Assembly: GCF_021390335.1 (NCBI RefSeq)
Contig: NZ_JAJUXK010000005.1
Location: 124,001 to 188,000 of the forward strand
Source: Dyadobacter sp. CY343
GTDB taxonomy: Bacteria; Bacteroidota; Bacteroidia; Cytophagales; Spirosomataceae
DNA length: 64,000 nucleotides
Direction of reading: 5' to 3'
Part shown: piece after piece, positions 43,801 to 52,227 of the stretch
Position numbering within the stretch: the stretch's first letter is position 1
How the letters are laid out: each line of letters starts with the position of its first letter
The notes under the pieces: generated by a model
What the model was told of the DNA's origin: nothing
Seen by the model: the letters and a program-made list of their open reading frames with translations, nothing else
Databases searched by the model: none
Position numbers and translations under genes: made by a program

Positions 43801-44670
43801 AAATTTGCGGTAATAGCCGATCAATAATAACAGGATTGCCCCGATCGCGATAAAAGAAGTGAGGTAACTGTCTCGCTTGACCTGTATCGCGTTCCGTGCA
43901 GCAATTTCGAAAGTGCCAAAATACGTGAGATGGTTGTACCGGTGCTGCGCATTCCATTTTTCGCGAAAAGCTTCTGTAAGCTCAAACAGCTCCACATTTT
44001 TATCCGAGTTACCCGAATCAAATGCGGTGGAAGCGAAAATGAGCATCTGACTTCGATCGGACGAAAACATCATTCCGTCGTCGATAACCAGGTTTCCTGC
44101 ATTGTTACTCGCATTAAGCGACTGGAAATATTTGCCCGTGATACCGAGCGGATCATTTAATATGAATGCTTTCAAAAAAGACCCGCCGGGCGTGAGGAGC
44201 TGATTGTATGTGGCTGCTACCGAAGCTTTTATCGAGTCGGGCGGGAGGCGCGAGCTGATATGTGCATAGTAGGATTCATCGATCAGCTGCGGAAAATGGG
44301 TGTACACATATTCGTATAAATCCTCCTGCACATTGGGCCGCTCGATCTGCAAATTCCGGATATAGCCGTTGGTATACCGACTCAATGAATCCGAAAATCG
44401 CTCTGCGAGCATTCTTGCCGACTCAGTATCAGTATCTTCCGGAATCTTAATGGAAAATACGATCTGGTTGATAATGTTTTTATTCTCGACCAGGCGATTG
44501 AATTCTTCAAAGCTTTTCCCTTTTGGTAAGGCAGCGAAGATACTTTGGGTGACTTTTAACCGGAAAATCCCGGAAAAAAGAAACGCGCAAAGCAATATAA
44601 GTGTAAAGTAAAATGCTGTTTTGTGACCGGAAAGGAATTTATTTAACCTTAAAAGCAAATCTCCGATCAT
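40804..44670 (-). CDS. trifunctional MMPL transporter / lysophospholipid acyltransferase / SAM methyltransferase
   Basis: 1288 residues from ATG 44670. Residues 1 to about 815 form an RND/MMPL exporter with two membrane halves. Residues about 885-1045 are a PlsC-type acyltransferase with the NHTSFLD (H899-x4-D) and FPEGTRS motifs. Residues about 1095-1288 are a class I methyltransferase (LDLGCGYGYLSFFL, then GIDYDEEK). This three-domain fusion is a hallmark of flexirubin clusters in Bacteroidota. Likely roles: export to the outer membrane, ester formation between the aryl-polyene acid and a resorcinol or lipid, and ring methylation; none is demonstrated. It begins a leftward operon, divergent from the TAL gene across 148 bp. 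Confidence 0.88.
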   Translation of the reverse strand: MIGDLLLRLNKFLSGHKTAFYFTLILLCAFLFSGIFRLKVTQSIFAALPKGKSFEEFNRLVENKNIINQIVFSIKIPEDTDTESARMLAERFSDSLSRYTNGYIRNLQIERPNVQEDLYEYVYTHFPQLIDESYYAHISSRLPPDSIKASVAATYNQLLTPGGSFLKAFILNDPLGITGKYFQSLNASNNAGNLVIDDGMMFSSDRSQMLIFASTAFDSGNSDKNVELFELTEAFREKWNAQHRYNHLTYFGTFEIAARNAIQVKRDSYLTSFIAIGAILLLLIGYYRKFLIPLFMLLPGVFGAVFALGIIGYLRPEISGISLATGAVIFGILLDYAFHFFTHLRHTASISTAVKEVSAPLLTGSFTTIMAFSALNFANSTVLQDFGLFSSLSLLGAAIFTLTALPVILESASFDYKKLPAERKSLRLPAISSKWRPAMLGVIALLTLILLYFARFTEFDSGFENLSIQSDDLASREQALTGIDPKTQKRIYVFASDANRNTAEKINFNIYQKLAELRTNGNVSIFASSGALLIPRDLQIERNRKWHEFWDLGRKEVTFNIMDRAGAKNGFNSFAFNDFKSWVAGQNQHSVSLDTLFQELGIDNLIEQNRSGSTFISTLIVPQENLPFVKSELRNIPGAALFDRGEMASEMLSMVKNDFNYLLLISASIVFLTLLLVYGRIELTLLSFLPMVISWIWILGIAALLGIKFNFVNVIVTTFIFGLGDDFSIFVTDGLLGKYKYRKDTLSSYQSAILLSATTTIIGTGVLIFAEHPAIHSVALISVIGIACILFISFAFQPVLFDFFVQNRIARKRAPVTMLPFLISISSFTYFLSGCLFLHSKLVTVLLLPISKKRKREMINRSLSWFAKTVIYSGPHVKKRFSGLENLNMDKPVIFIANHTSFLDILLAIMLHPKIVLMVKGWVYKSPFFGPIIRYAGYVYTDDGTEENIEKVRALVREGYSLLIFPEGTRSEDGEIARFHKGAFHLAAQLDLDIQPVLIHGAHEVLPKGDFLIRPGALNVRVLPPIPPSDEKRSGQLRDQTKTIAAYFRSSYAEFQYEMEDTGYLKHRIFTNYVFKGPVLEWYFKIKWRLESANFTFYNNLIGDRKNILDLGCGYGYLSFFLHYKNPERRITGIDYDEEKISIAANSYHKTANLSFRQADVMQVKIEQTDVIFLNDILHYLSKEKQLNLLQSCALALNPGGILFIRDGITDHEEKHQKTKTTEALSTGLFSFNKKEEAFHFFSSQDIRDFAQQHHFLYELKSHSRNTSNVLFILRKPVQSPEITRVAP

Positions 44671-44759
44671 CGGGGCTGGAACGAGTGAGTGTGAGACAAA
44701 TTTAATCAAATGTACAAATCCGGCAACTCCCGGGCAGGCCGGAGGCGGTGATCCTGCGG

Positions 44760-44792
44760 TTTGTCAAAGCGGCAAAAAAAGATTTATTTTAC
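44760..44792 (+). promoter_or_regulatory. candidate promoter of the tal-fabG-KS operon
   Basis: TTTG at 44760-44763, a 21-base spacer, then TATTTTAC at 44785-44792 (6 of 8 to TAnnTTTG), 27 bp before the tal ATG, in the region divergent with the exporter gene. Confidence 0.5.
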
Positions 44793-44818
44793 ACAACATT
44801 CAATTACTCCATCTTTAA

Positions 44819-46348
44819 ATGAATCGTATTTCATTAGCTCAGATCGAGCAATATGCTTTTGAAAAAAAGGAATTTATTTTAGCCGACGACGCCCTCAACC
44901 AAGTATCGAAATCTTTTGCTTTTTTAACCAATTTCTCCAAAGATAAAATTATATACGGGATCAATACGGGCTTTGGCCCGATGGCCCAGTATCGTATTGA
45001 GACCGACAAGCTCAGTACGCTTCAATATAACCTAATCCGCAGCCATTCCAGCGGCGTAGGTAAGCCGCTTTCCGAAATATACGCGCGCAGTGTTATGGTG
45101 GCGCGGCTGAATTCATTTTTGCAGGCCAATTCGGGTGTTAGTACTGCGGTGATCAAGCAGTTAGTTGCTTTTTTAAATAATGGGATTGTTCCCGAAATCT
45201 TCGAGCACGGAAGTGTCGGCGCGAGTGGTGATCTGGTACAGCTGTCGCATCTGGGACTGAACCTGATCGGGGAAGGCTTTGTGTATGAGGGAGGTATACG
45301 CAGGAGAACGGAGGAGGTTTTAGCTCAAAAGAACATTGCGCCGCTGAAAATGGAGCTCCGCGACGGGCTGGGACTGATTAACGGAACCTCCTGCATGACG
45401 GGAATGGCGGCTATTAATATTATATATGCCAAACGTCTGCTGCAATGGGCAGTAGCGGCTTCGTCCATGTTGAATGAGGTGATCGAGGCTTTTGACGATT
45501 CGTTTTCCAAGGAACTGAATGCCGTAAAGCATCATAAAGGCCAGAAGCTGATTGCGCAGCAAATGCGTGATTTCGTGGCAGGCAGTCAGCTGATCCGCAG
45601 CCGGGAGGAGTTGTTCAAGGACGATACCGCAATGCAGCGCAAGGAATTTGAACGGAAAATACAGGAATACTATTCGATCCGGTGCGTGCCGCAAATACTG
45701 GGGCCAATCCTGGATACGATCCAATATGCGCAGGAAGTAGTTGAAAATGAGCTGAATTCGACAAACGATAACCCGATCGTAAAACCGGAAGATGATAATG
45801 TTTTCCACGGCGGCAACTTCCACGGGGACTATATTTCGCTCGAAATGGATAAAGTGAAAATCGTGCTGACAAAGCTTTCGATGCTCATGGAAAGACAGCT
45901 CAACTTCTTGATGAATAGTAAGTTGAATGGTAAATTTCCGCCGTTCCTGAATGCGGGTACCTGGGGACTGAATTTTGGATTTCAAGGTATTCAATTTACA
46001 GCTACCTCCACAACTGCTGAAAATCAGGCACTTTCGACTTCGGTATATGTGCACAGTATTCCCAATAACAATGATAATCAGGATATTGTGAGTATGGGTA
46101 CCAATAGCGCGGTGATCGCCAAGCAGGTTTTGGAAAACTCTTTTCAGGTGATGTCAATACATATTATGGCGATCTGCCAGGCTATTGACCTTTTGGAACC
46201 GGAAGAAAAAGAGCGGCTTTCCCCGAATGCAAAATCCATTTATACGCAAATCCGTCAGAAAGCACATTTCGTAAAAGAAGATCTGCCGCAATCGGAGAGT
46301 ATCGCAGCAGTTTTGGAATATATTAAAGAAACCCCTTTTCAATTATGA
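44819..46348 (+). CDS. tal: tyrosine ammonia-lyase (HAL/PAL family)
   Basis: 509 residues. The MIO cofactor precursor A135-S136-G137 is present (HGSVGASGDLVQLSHLGLNL). The blocks IYGINTGFGPMAQYRI, YNLIRSHSSGVGKPLS, NDNPIV and VHSIPNNNDNQDIVSMGTNS closely resemble the characterised tyrosine ammonia-lyase of Flavobacterium johnsoniae as I recall it. It deaminates tyrosine to p-coumarate, the starter of the flexirubin aryl polyene. Substrate choice between tyrosine and histidine cannot be settled from motifs alone; cluster context favours tyrosine. Its stop overlaps fabG by 4 bases (ATGA), so the genes are coupled. Confidence 0.9.
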   Translation: MNRISLAQIEQYAFEKKEFILADDALNQVSKSFAFLTNFSKDKIIYGINTGFGPMAQYRIETDKLSTLQYNLIRSHSSGVGKPLSEIYARSVMVARLNSFLQANSGVSTAVIKQLVAFLNNGIVPEIFEHGSVGASGDLVQLSHLGLNLIGEGFVYEGGIRRRTEEVLAQKNIAPLKMELRDGLGLINGTSCMTGMAAINIIYAKRLLQWAVAASSMLNEVIEAFDDSFSKELNAVKHHKGQKLIAQQMRDFVAGSQLIRSREELFKDDTAMQRKEFERKIQEYYSIRCVPQILGPILDTIQYAQEVVENELNSTNDNPIVKPEDDNVFHGGNFHGDYISLEMDKVKIVLTKLSMLMERQLNFLMNSKLNGKFPPFLNAGTWGLNFGFQGIQFTATSTTAENQALSTSVYVHSIPNNNDNQDIVSMGTNSAVIAKQVLENSFQVMSIHIMAICQAIDLLEPEEKERLSPNAKSIYTQIRQKAHFVKEDLPQSESIAAVLEYIKETPFQL

Positions 46349-47076
46349 GCTGTGCTTTGGTAACAGGCGCGTCCCGTGGACTAGGCAGAGCTATTGCAGT
46401 TCAGCTATCAAAAGATCATGGACTGCATATTCTGGTTAACTATGCTTCAAATGAGGCGGCTGCAAAGGAAACGCTGGCTGAAATAGAATCGGCGGGCGGG
46501 AGCGGGGAGTTGCTGCAATTCAATGTGCAGACCAAATCGGAAGTGGACGAAGCCCTGAACAGCTGGAAGGAAAAGAACGAAGAGAAATCGATCAGCGTTT
46601 TGGTCAACAATGCAGGTATTACCCGCGACGGGCTATTTATGTGGATGCCTGAAAAGGATTGGGATGACGTTCTGAATATATCTGCAAAGGGACTTTTCAA
46701 CGTAACCCAGAACGCGATCCAGCAAATGCTGCGTAAAAGATCGGGGCGGATCGTGAATATCGCTTCGGTATCAGGAATGAAAGGGGTTGCGGGTCAAACG
46801 AACTATTCGGCTGCAAAAGGTGCGATCATTTCCGCTACAAAAGCATTGGCCCAGGAAGTGGCAAAACGCAAAATTACTGTCAATGCAGTGGCGCCCGGTT
46901 TCATCACCAGCGACATGACGAAGGACCTGAATGAAGCCGAATTGAAACAAATGATCCCGATGAATCGTTTTGGGAATCCGCAGGAAGTGGCGCATTTGGT
47001 GAGCTTCCTGGTTTCTGAAAAAGCCGGCTACATTACCGGCGAGGTGATTAATATTAATGGTGGGATTTATTCATAA
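46345..47076 (+). CDS. fabG: 3-oxoacyl-ACP reductase (FabG-like)
   Basis: 243-residue SDR. NADPH loop TGASRGLGRAIA, NNAG motif (VLVNNAGITRDGLFMWM), catalytic Ser in NIASVSG and Tyr/Lys in YSAAKGAI; C-terminal MNRFGNPQEVAHLVSFLVSE and GYITGEVININGG. It reduces the beta-keto intermediate in each elongation cycle of the aryl polyene. Cluster-located paralogue; the housekeeping fabG is presumably elsewhere. Follows tal with a 4-base overlap and precedes the KS by 3 bases. Confidence 0.92.
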   Translation: MSCALVTGASRGLGRAIAVQLSKDHGLHILVNYASNEAAAKETLAEIESAGGSGELLQFNVQTKSEVDEALNSWKEKNEEKSISVLVNNAGITRDGLFMWMPEKDWDDVLNISAKGLFNVTQNAIQQMLRKRSGRIVNIASVSGMKGVAGQTNYSAAKGAIISATKALAQEVAKRKITVNAVAPGFITSDMTKDLNEAELKQMIPMNRFGNPQEVAHLVSFLVSEKAGYITGEVININGGIYS

Positions 47077-47079
47077 ATA

Positions 47080-48297
47080 ATGGGTCAAAGAGTTGTCATA
47101 ACAGGGATCGGAATTTACTCTTGCCTGGGTGCAAACCTGGACGAGGTGACGAAATCCTTGTATGCAGGAAAAAGCGGAATTGTATTTGACCAGGTAAGAA
47201 AGGATTTTGGCTTCCGATCGGCCCTAACTGGCATGGTCCCGGAGCCTGATTTAAAAAGTTTCCTGTCCCGCCGCCAGCGCGTGGGAATGCACCAGCCGGC
47301 TATTTACGCTTACATGGCGACCAAAGAAGCCCTTGAATACGCCGGGCTTGATATTGATTTTTTGGAAAAAACCGAAACCGGCATTATTTATGGGAATGAC
47401 AGCACAGCCGCTTCGGTAGTGGAGGCTATTGATAAAGCAAAGGAAAAACACGATACGATGCTGATCGGCAGCGGCGCGATTTTTCAAAATATGAATAGTA
47501 CCGTGAACATGAACCTCTCAACGATTTTCAAGTTGAAAGGGATCAATTTCACACTCAGTGCAGCCTGTGCCTCGGGTTCGCATTCGATTGGAATGGGATA
47601 TCTGATGATCAGTCAGGGATTGCAGGGCCGCGTTATCTGCGGAGGCGCGCAGGAGATCAATGCTGCTTCAATGGCCGCTTTTGACGGGCTGGGCACTTTT
47701 TCTGTCCGCGAATCCGAGCCCGCCAGAGCTTCCCGGCCTTTTGACCGCGACCGCGACGGGCTGATACCCAGCGGAGGTGCAGCAACTGTAATACTGGAAT
47801 CTTACGAAGCCGCCATGGAACGGGGCGCGCCGATCCTGGGCGAACTGATCGGATACGGATTTTCTTCCAACGGCGACCATATCTCGAATCCAAGTATCGA
47901 CGGCCAGAAACGCTCACTGCAAATGGCATTGAAGCAGGCCGGTATTGCCAGGGAAGAAGTGGACTATATTAACGCGCACGCTACCTCCACGCCCGTTGGG
48001 GACGGAAGCGAAGCCCGCGCTATTTATGATGTTTTTGGAGAAAAAGTGCCTGTCAGCTCCACCAAATCCATGACCGGGCATGAATGCTGGATGGCGGGAG
48101 CCAGTGAAATCGTGTATTCGCTGCTGATGATGCAGAACGGTTTCATCGCGCCGAATATCAATTTTGAAAATCCTGATGAAGATTCCGCTCTCATCAACAT
48201 TATTCCTGAAACGAAAGAGCAGCGTATCGATTGTTTTCTTTCTAATTCGTTCGGTTTTGGCGGCACAAATTCTACGCTGATCATTAAAAAAGTCTAA
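47080..48297 (+). CDS. beta-ketoacyl-ACP synthase (FabF/aryl-polyene type), active
   Basis: 405 residues. Catalytic Cys163 (LSAACASGSHSIGMGY), His in NAHATSTPVGD and in SMTGHECWMAGASE complete the KS triad. Condenses ACP-bound intermediates with malonyl-ACP. One of three active KS genes in the cluster. No Cys-less partner lies beside it; the orphan one at 36978 is a candidate partner. Followed by a 185-bp gap before the ACP. Confidence 0.9.
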   Translation: MGQRVVITGIGIYSCLGANLDEVTKSLYAGKSGIVFDQVRKDFGFRSALTGMVPEPDLKSFLSRRQRVGMHQPAIYAYMATKEALEYAGLDIDFLEKTETGIIYGNDSTAASVVEAIDKAKEKHDTMLIGSGAIFQNMNSTVNMNLSTIFKLKGINFTLSAACASGSHSIGMGYLMISQGLQGRVICGGAQEINAASMAAFDGLGTFSVRESEPARASRPFDRDRDGLIPSGGAATVILESYEAAMERGAPILGELIGYGFSSNGDHISNPSIDGQKRSLQMALKQAGIAREEVDYINAHATSTPVGDGSEARAIYDVFGEKVPVSSTKSMTGHECWMAGASEIVYSLLMMQNGFIAPNINFENPDEDSALINIIPETKEQRIDCFLSNSFGFGGTNSTLIIKKV

Positions 48298-48482
48298 TAG
48301 CCTGCCTATTAACATCTTCGTAACCGGCGATTTCTTGTACTCGTATTTTTGTATTTTTGTTCTCCTCCGCGCTTCATTTTATGATAGTTCACCGAATATC
48401 GGTTGTTTTGTGAACGAACCGGTGCATTTTAAAATCTGGGAATATTTTTAACTATCAGTGAGAATAAACTAATTTTACAGCT
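48298..48482 (+). promoter_or_regulatory. 185-bp gap with two tandem -7-like boxes upstream of the ACP
   Basis: TATTTTTG occurs twice in tandem (48344-48351, 48352-48359), each an exact match to TAnnTTTG, but no TTTG sits 19-21 bases upstream. A short ACCGA/TCGGT inverted repeat (about 48392-48404) follows. An internal promoter feeding the ACP and downstream genes is plausible. Confidence 0.35.
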
Positions 48483-48749
48483 ATGTATGCTAACGATGTA
48501 AAAATGAGTTGGGAAGAAGTGATCGAAGGGACCAGGGACTTTTTATCAACGGAGTTTGAAGTGGACAGAAGTGAGATTCGTCCTGAGAACAGTTTGAAAG
48601 ATACCCTGGATTTGGACAGTCTCGATTACGTGGATCTTGTGGTATTGATAGAAGAAAACCTTGGTATCAAGCTCACAGGTGAGGATTTCAGGGAGATTGT
48701 TACTTTTGGTGATTTTTATCAGTTAGTCCGTAAGAAACTTGCACTTTAA
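48483..48749 (+). CDS. acyl carrier protein 1
   Basis: 88 residues, four-helix ACP with the phosphopantetheine Ser46 in DLD-S-LDYVDLVVLIEENL. Start at ATG 48483; an internal ATG at codon 8 (MSWEEV) is also possible. Carries the growing aryl polyene or its starter. Its last base directly abuts the acyltransferase start (48750). Confidence 0.93.
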   Translation: MYANDVKMSWEEVIEGTRDFLSTEFEVDRSEIRPENSLKDTLDLDSLDYVDLVVLIEENLGIKLTGEDFREIVTFGDFYQLVRKKLAL

Positions 48750-49616
48750 ATGAGCCGTTGGGACGGTAAGACCAAGGGATCTTTAACAGGGTACAAGATA
48801 TTTCTCTTTTTCATTAATACCCTGGGACTGAACTTTGCCTACTACCTGCTGCGAATAGTTACTTTTTATTACTATCTGTTCGCCTCCAAGCCCAGGAACG
48901 CGCTGCTCGATTTTTATCAGAATATCCTTCACTTTCAACGGGCCGGCGCGAAAAAGCTGGTTCGGAAAAATTTCTATATTTTCGGACAAACGCTTGTCGA
49001 TCGCGCTGCTTTTCTGCTGGGCAAGAATGAACAATTCACCCACACTTTCGAAAACGAGCAGTACCTGATCGATATCCGCGACCAGGGCAAAGGCGGAATA
49101 CTGCTGAGCGCACACCTGGGAAACTGGGAAACCGCCGGAAACCTGCTCAAAGGCCGCATTACCCCAACAATCAACATAGTAATGCTGGACGCGGAAGTGG
49201 AGAGCATCAAGCAATATATGGATCTGTCGACCGGCGGATCCCGGTTTAAAGTGATTGCCATCAAGAATGATCTTTCACATATTATTTCCATTCGCAACGC
49301 ATTGATTAATAATGAATTCGTTGCTATTCATTCAGACCGTTATCTTGAAGGCGCCAGATTTATTGAGCTTGATTTTTTGGGTAAAAAAGCAAAGTTCCCT
49401 CACGGTCCATTTGTGATTGCCTCGAAATTTGATGCGCCGGTGACCTTTGTATTCGTGGCGAAAAATGGCAAATACAGTTATCACCTCAGCGCCACTCTGC
49501 CCATCACCTCTAAGATGAAGCCGGAGGAAATCGCCCGATTGTACGTCACTGAGCTGGAAAAAAAGGTGAAGGAATACCCCGAGCAGTGGTTTAACTACTA
49601 TAATTTTTTCAATTAA
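48750..49616 (+). CDS. LpxL/HtrB-type lysophospholipid acyltransferase
   Basis: 288 residues, one N-terminal hydrophobic segment, and the catalytic H-x4-E motif in LLSAHLGNWETAGNLL. Further family blocks: FVAIHSDRYLEGARFIELDF and KAKFPHGPFVIA. In aryl-polyene clusters an enzyme of this family moves the acyl-ACP product onto a lipid acceptor. It begins immediately after the ACP and ends on the A of the dehydratase start (1-base overlap at 49616), pointing to ACP-linked function. Confidence 0.87.
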   Translation: MSRWDGKTKGSLTGYKIFLFFINTLGLNFAYYLLRIVTFYYYLFASKPRNALLDFYQNILHFQRAGAKKLVRKNFYIFGQTLVDRAAFLLGKNEQFTHTFENEQYLIDIRDQGKGGILLSAHLGNWETAGNLLKGRITPTINIVMLDAEVESIKQYMDLSTGGSRFKVIAIKNDLSHIISIRNALINNEFVAIHSDRYLEGARFIELDFLGKKAKFPHGPFVIASKFDAPVTFVFVAKNGKYSYHLSATLPITSKMKPEEIARLYVTELEKKVKEYPEQWFNYYNFFN

Positions 49617-50035
49617 TGCTGATTACCAGGGAATCGATCACCGACTACATTCCGCACCGTGCGCCGTTTATTATGGTTGATAGCCTGATCAGCGCAACTG
49701 AGGCGCGATTTGAAACTGAGTTTTGCATTGAAGCTGATAATTTGCTCGTTTCAAACGGCTATTTTCAGGAAACCGGATTGATTGAAAATATCGCGCAAAC
49801 CTGTGCGGCTTCATTCGGTTATTTGGCGAAAGAGCAGGCTGGGGAAGCAAAGATCGGGTTCATCGGGGCGATCGGTAAGCTTGAAGTTTTTGAGCTTCCT
49901 CCCGTCGGGGCAACCGTCCAAACAATCGTAATCCCGCTGCACCAGCTGGGAAATATTTACCTTGTGAAAGGTGAAAGTTTCCTGGAAGGACGTATATTGC
50001 TGGGTTGTGAAATGAAAATTGTAGTGACGGAATGA
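49616..50035 (+). CDS. 3-hydroxyacyl-ACP dehydratase-like hotdog protein (ApeP-type)
   Basis: 139 residues, FabZ-like hotdog. The loop YIPHRAPFIMVD carries the His, and ETGLIENIAQTCAAS the acidic partner. It likely dehydrates the 3-hydroxy intermediate, alone or with the second hotdog at 56044. Start overlaps the acyltransferase stop by one base. Confidence 0.85.
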   Translation: MLITRESITDYIPHRAPFIMVDSLISATEARFETEFCIEADNLLVSNGYFQETGLIENIAQTCAASFGYLAKEQAGEAKIGFIGAIGKLEVFELPPVGATVQTIVIPLHQLGNIYLVKGESFLEGRILLGCEMKIVVTE

Positions 50036-50054
50036 CCCCAAACAAACGATAATA

Positions 50055-50468
50055 ATGATTGCTTCGGAAATCGAAATTGATATAAGATTTAGTGAAACCG
50101 ACGCCATGGGCGTAGTTTGGCATGGGAACTACCTCAAATTTTTTGAAGATGGACGCGAGGCTTTTGGTAAAACTTTCGGACTGGAATACCTGAAAATTTT
50201 TGACCACGGATATTTTACCCCAATCGTCAAATCGGAAATCGACCACAAGGCGCCGGTCTATTACGGACAGGCAATCAAAGTGATCACCAGATATGTGCCC
50301 ACCAAGTCTGCGAAAATCCAGTTTGAATATGAAGTAGTTAATCAGACAACCGGCGAAGTATGTGCGATCGGCAAAACCATGCAGGTTTTTTTAGATAAAG
50401 AAACGCGCACACTTGAATTGATCACGCCCGATTTTTACCGGGAATGGAAAAAAAGGAATCAGGTATAG
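50055..50468 (+). CDS. acyl-CoA/ACP thioesterase, 4-hydroxybenzoyl-CoA (YbgC) type
   Basis: 137 residues. The IRFSETDAMGVVWHGNYLKF block contains the conserved Asp (SETDAMG) and the WHGNY segment of hotdog thioesterases. A cluster thioesterase could release the finished aryl polyene or proofread the ACP. 19 bp after the dehydratase; its end precedes the next KS. Confidence 0.88.
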   Translation: MIASEIEIDIRFSETDAMGVVWHGNYLKFFEDGREAFGKTFGLEYLKIFDHGYFTPIVKSEIDHKAPVYYGQAIKVITRYVPTKSAKIQFEYEVVNQTTGEVCAIGKTMQVFLDKETRTLELITPDFYREWKKRNQV

Positions 50469-50497
50469 TCCTGTTTCCAAAAACCAGCGAATTAGAA

Positions 50498-51580
50498 ATG
50501 AGTTATATAGGTGCCGAGGTAATTATCAGTCCGCTCGGCGACACTGCGGAGGAAAACTGGAATGCCCTGGCCCAAAACCGGTCGGGTATTTCGTTTGTTG
50601 AGGGAGCAGGATATGCAGGTGAGGGAATGTATCTGGCAAAGATGCTCGCGCTGAACACGACCAGGCGGTTTGAAAACCTGCTCGTTCAGGCACTTACTAA
50701 GGTTTCGGCGCTCATCGATTCGCAAATTATCACCTCAACCCGCACGATCGTTATCATCAGTTCCACCAAAGGTGCGCTTGATACTAATATTAAAGATCAG
50801 TTCGCGGGACCTGCTGCGGCTCTTACCCAACGTTTTAAGTTAGCCAATCAACCGATCACTGTTTCCAATGCCTGCATTTCGGGCGTGCTGGCGATCAATA
50901 CGGCGGGAAAGTTGGTTGAGGCCGGCATTTATGAACATGCAATCGTGATCGGATGCGACGTTATTTCGGATTTTGTAGTGAATGGTTTCCAGTCCCTTTT
51001 TGCTGTAAGCGACAAACCTTGTGCTCCTTTTGACAATGCGAGAAACGGAATTACGCTGGGGGAAGGTTGTGGAGCCGTGGTTTTATCAACTTCAAAAGAC
51101 GTTTTTAAAGAAGCCCCATTTCAGCTGCTGGCAGGCGCAAGTGCCAATGATGCCAACCACATTTCCGGCCCGTCGAGGACAGGAGAAGGGTTGTTCAGAA
51201 GTGTGAATAAAACGCTGATCAGCAATAAGATAGACACAGCTGAAATAGACTTTATCTGTGCGCATGGAACTGCGACGATCTATAATGATGAAATGGAATC
51301 GATTGCATTCGATAGGCTGAGTATGAGCGATATCCCTCTTAGTAGTCTGAAAGGCTATTTTGGTCACACCTTAGGCGCTGCCGGACTGATCGAAACAGCC
51401 ACTTCCATCCAAATGATGCGCAATAGCGAGCTGGTCAAAAGTTTGGGTTATAGCGAGAAAGGAACTTCTAAGCCGCTAAATGTCATTACTGTAAATGAGA
51501 AACGGCGCTTATCGGCTGTGTTAAAAACCGCCTCGGGATTTGGTGGCGGGAATGCATCCTTGGTAATCAGGAGTATATGA
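50498..51580 (+). CDS. beta-ketoacyl synthase, active
   Basis: 360 residues from ATG 50498 (MSYIGAEVIISPLG); an in-frame ATG at 50444 would overlap the thioesterase and add a non-KS segment. Catalytic Cys126 (VSNACISGVLAINT), His in CAHGTATIYND and in GYFGHTLGAAGLIE. Somewhat short for a KS, because the N-terminal region is compact. Its stop overlaps the following Cys-less mini-KS by 4 bases (ATGA), the tightest KS-partner coupling in the cluster. Confidence 0.87.
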   Translation: MSYIGAEVIISPLGDTAEENWNALAQNRSGISFVEGAGYAGEGMYLAKMLALNTTRRFENLLVQALTKVSALIDSQIITSTRTIVIISSTKGALDTNIKDQFAGPAAALTQRFKLANQPITVSNACISGVLAINTAGKLVEAGIYEHAIVIGCDVISDFVVNGFQSLFAVSDKPCAPFDNARNGITLGEGCGAVVLSTSKDVFKEAPFQLLAGASANDANHISGPSRTGEGLFRSVNKTLISNKIDTAEIDFICAHGTATIYNDEMESIAFDRLSMSDIPLSSLKGYFGHTLGAAGLIETATSIQMMRNSELVKSLGYSEKGTSKPLNVITVNEKRRLSAVLKTASGFGGGNASLVIRSI

Positions 51581-52203
51581 ATTTTGTAACAGGATATTGC
51601 CGGTTAAATGAGGATTTCTGTGCTGTGAATGGAGAAGTAATTTCCCGTCGGCATATAGATTCGGAAGATTCCTGGTTCAAGCAGATTTATAAGGAACAGG
51701 AATTTGTTTACCCGAAATTTTACAAAATGGACTTGCTTTCCCAGGCAGGATTTCTGGGCGCTGAACTGATCAAGCGGGGTAATCTGCGCGTAGCCAGTAG
51801 CTATCCGGACGATGAAATTGCAATGATTTTTGCAAACGGTTCATCGAGCACCGACACAGATATACGCTTTTTAAGGTCGTATGAGGGTAATTCGTCTCCG
51901 AGTCCGTCACTTTTCGTTTACACGCTGCCTAATATCGTTTTGGGAGAAATCGCGATTTTGAACAAATGGTACGGAGAAAATATGTTTGCCATTTTGCCTA
52001 ATTTTGAGCCGGGTTTTTTTATCAATTACTTGAATATCACAAAAGCAGGCGGATCGAAAGCTGCGCTTTGCGGCTGGCTCGAAATCCTGGAAGGGAAAGT
52101 CGACGTGTTCTTATTTTTTGTTGAAGAAAATGAAGAAACTGGGACGCCGCTGAATGCGGAAAATTTGACCAGCCTATTTAACCAGAAACCATCGATAAAC
52201 TAA
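51577..52203 (+). CDS. short ketosynthase-like protein without Cys (putative mini chain-length factor)
   Basis: 208 residues, about half a KS. Segments such as DDEIAMIFANGSSSTDTDIR and SPSLFVYTLPNIVLGEIAIL resemble the N-terminal half of KS-like proteins, but the nucleophile position reads as Val-Leu-Gly-Glu and no C-terminal thiolase domain follows. Not a broken gene by appearance: it keeps a 4-base overlap with the KS upstream and an intact reading frame. I infer a partner that completes the KS dimer; a truncated remnant is the alternative. Confidence 0.65.
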   Translation: MNFVTGYCRLNEDFCAVNGEVISRRHIDSEDSWFKQIYKEQEFVYPKFYKMDLLSQAGFLGAELIKRGNLRVASSYPDDEIAMIFANGSSSTDTDIRFLRSYEGNSSPSPSLFVYTLPNIVLGEIAILNKWYGENMFAILPNFEPGFFINYLNITKAGGSKAALCGWLEILEGKVDVFLFFVEENEETGTPLNAENLTSLFNQKPSIN

Positions 52204-52227
52204 AAGCATTTCAACATCACATCGACA

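Noticed and set aside
45320..46054. 244-codon open frame antisense to the ammonia-lyase gene
   Set aside because: It mirrors a highly conserved enzyme, has a composition rich in His, Arg and Cys, and matches no family I know; a shadow of the real gene.
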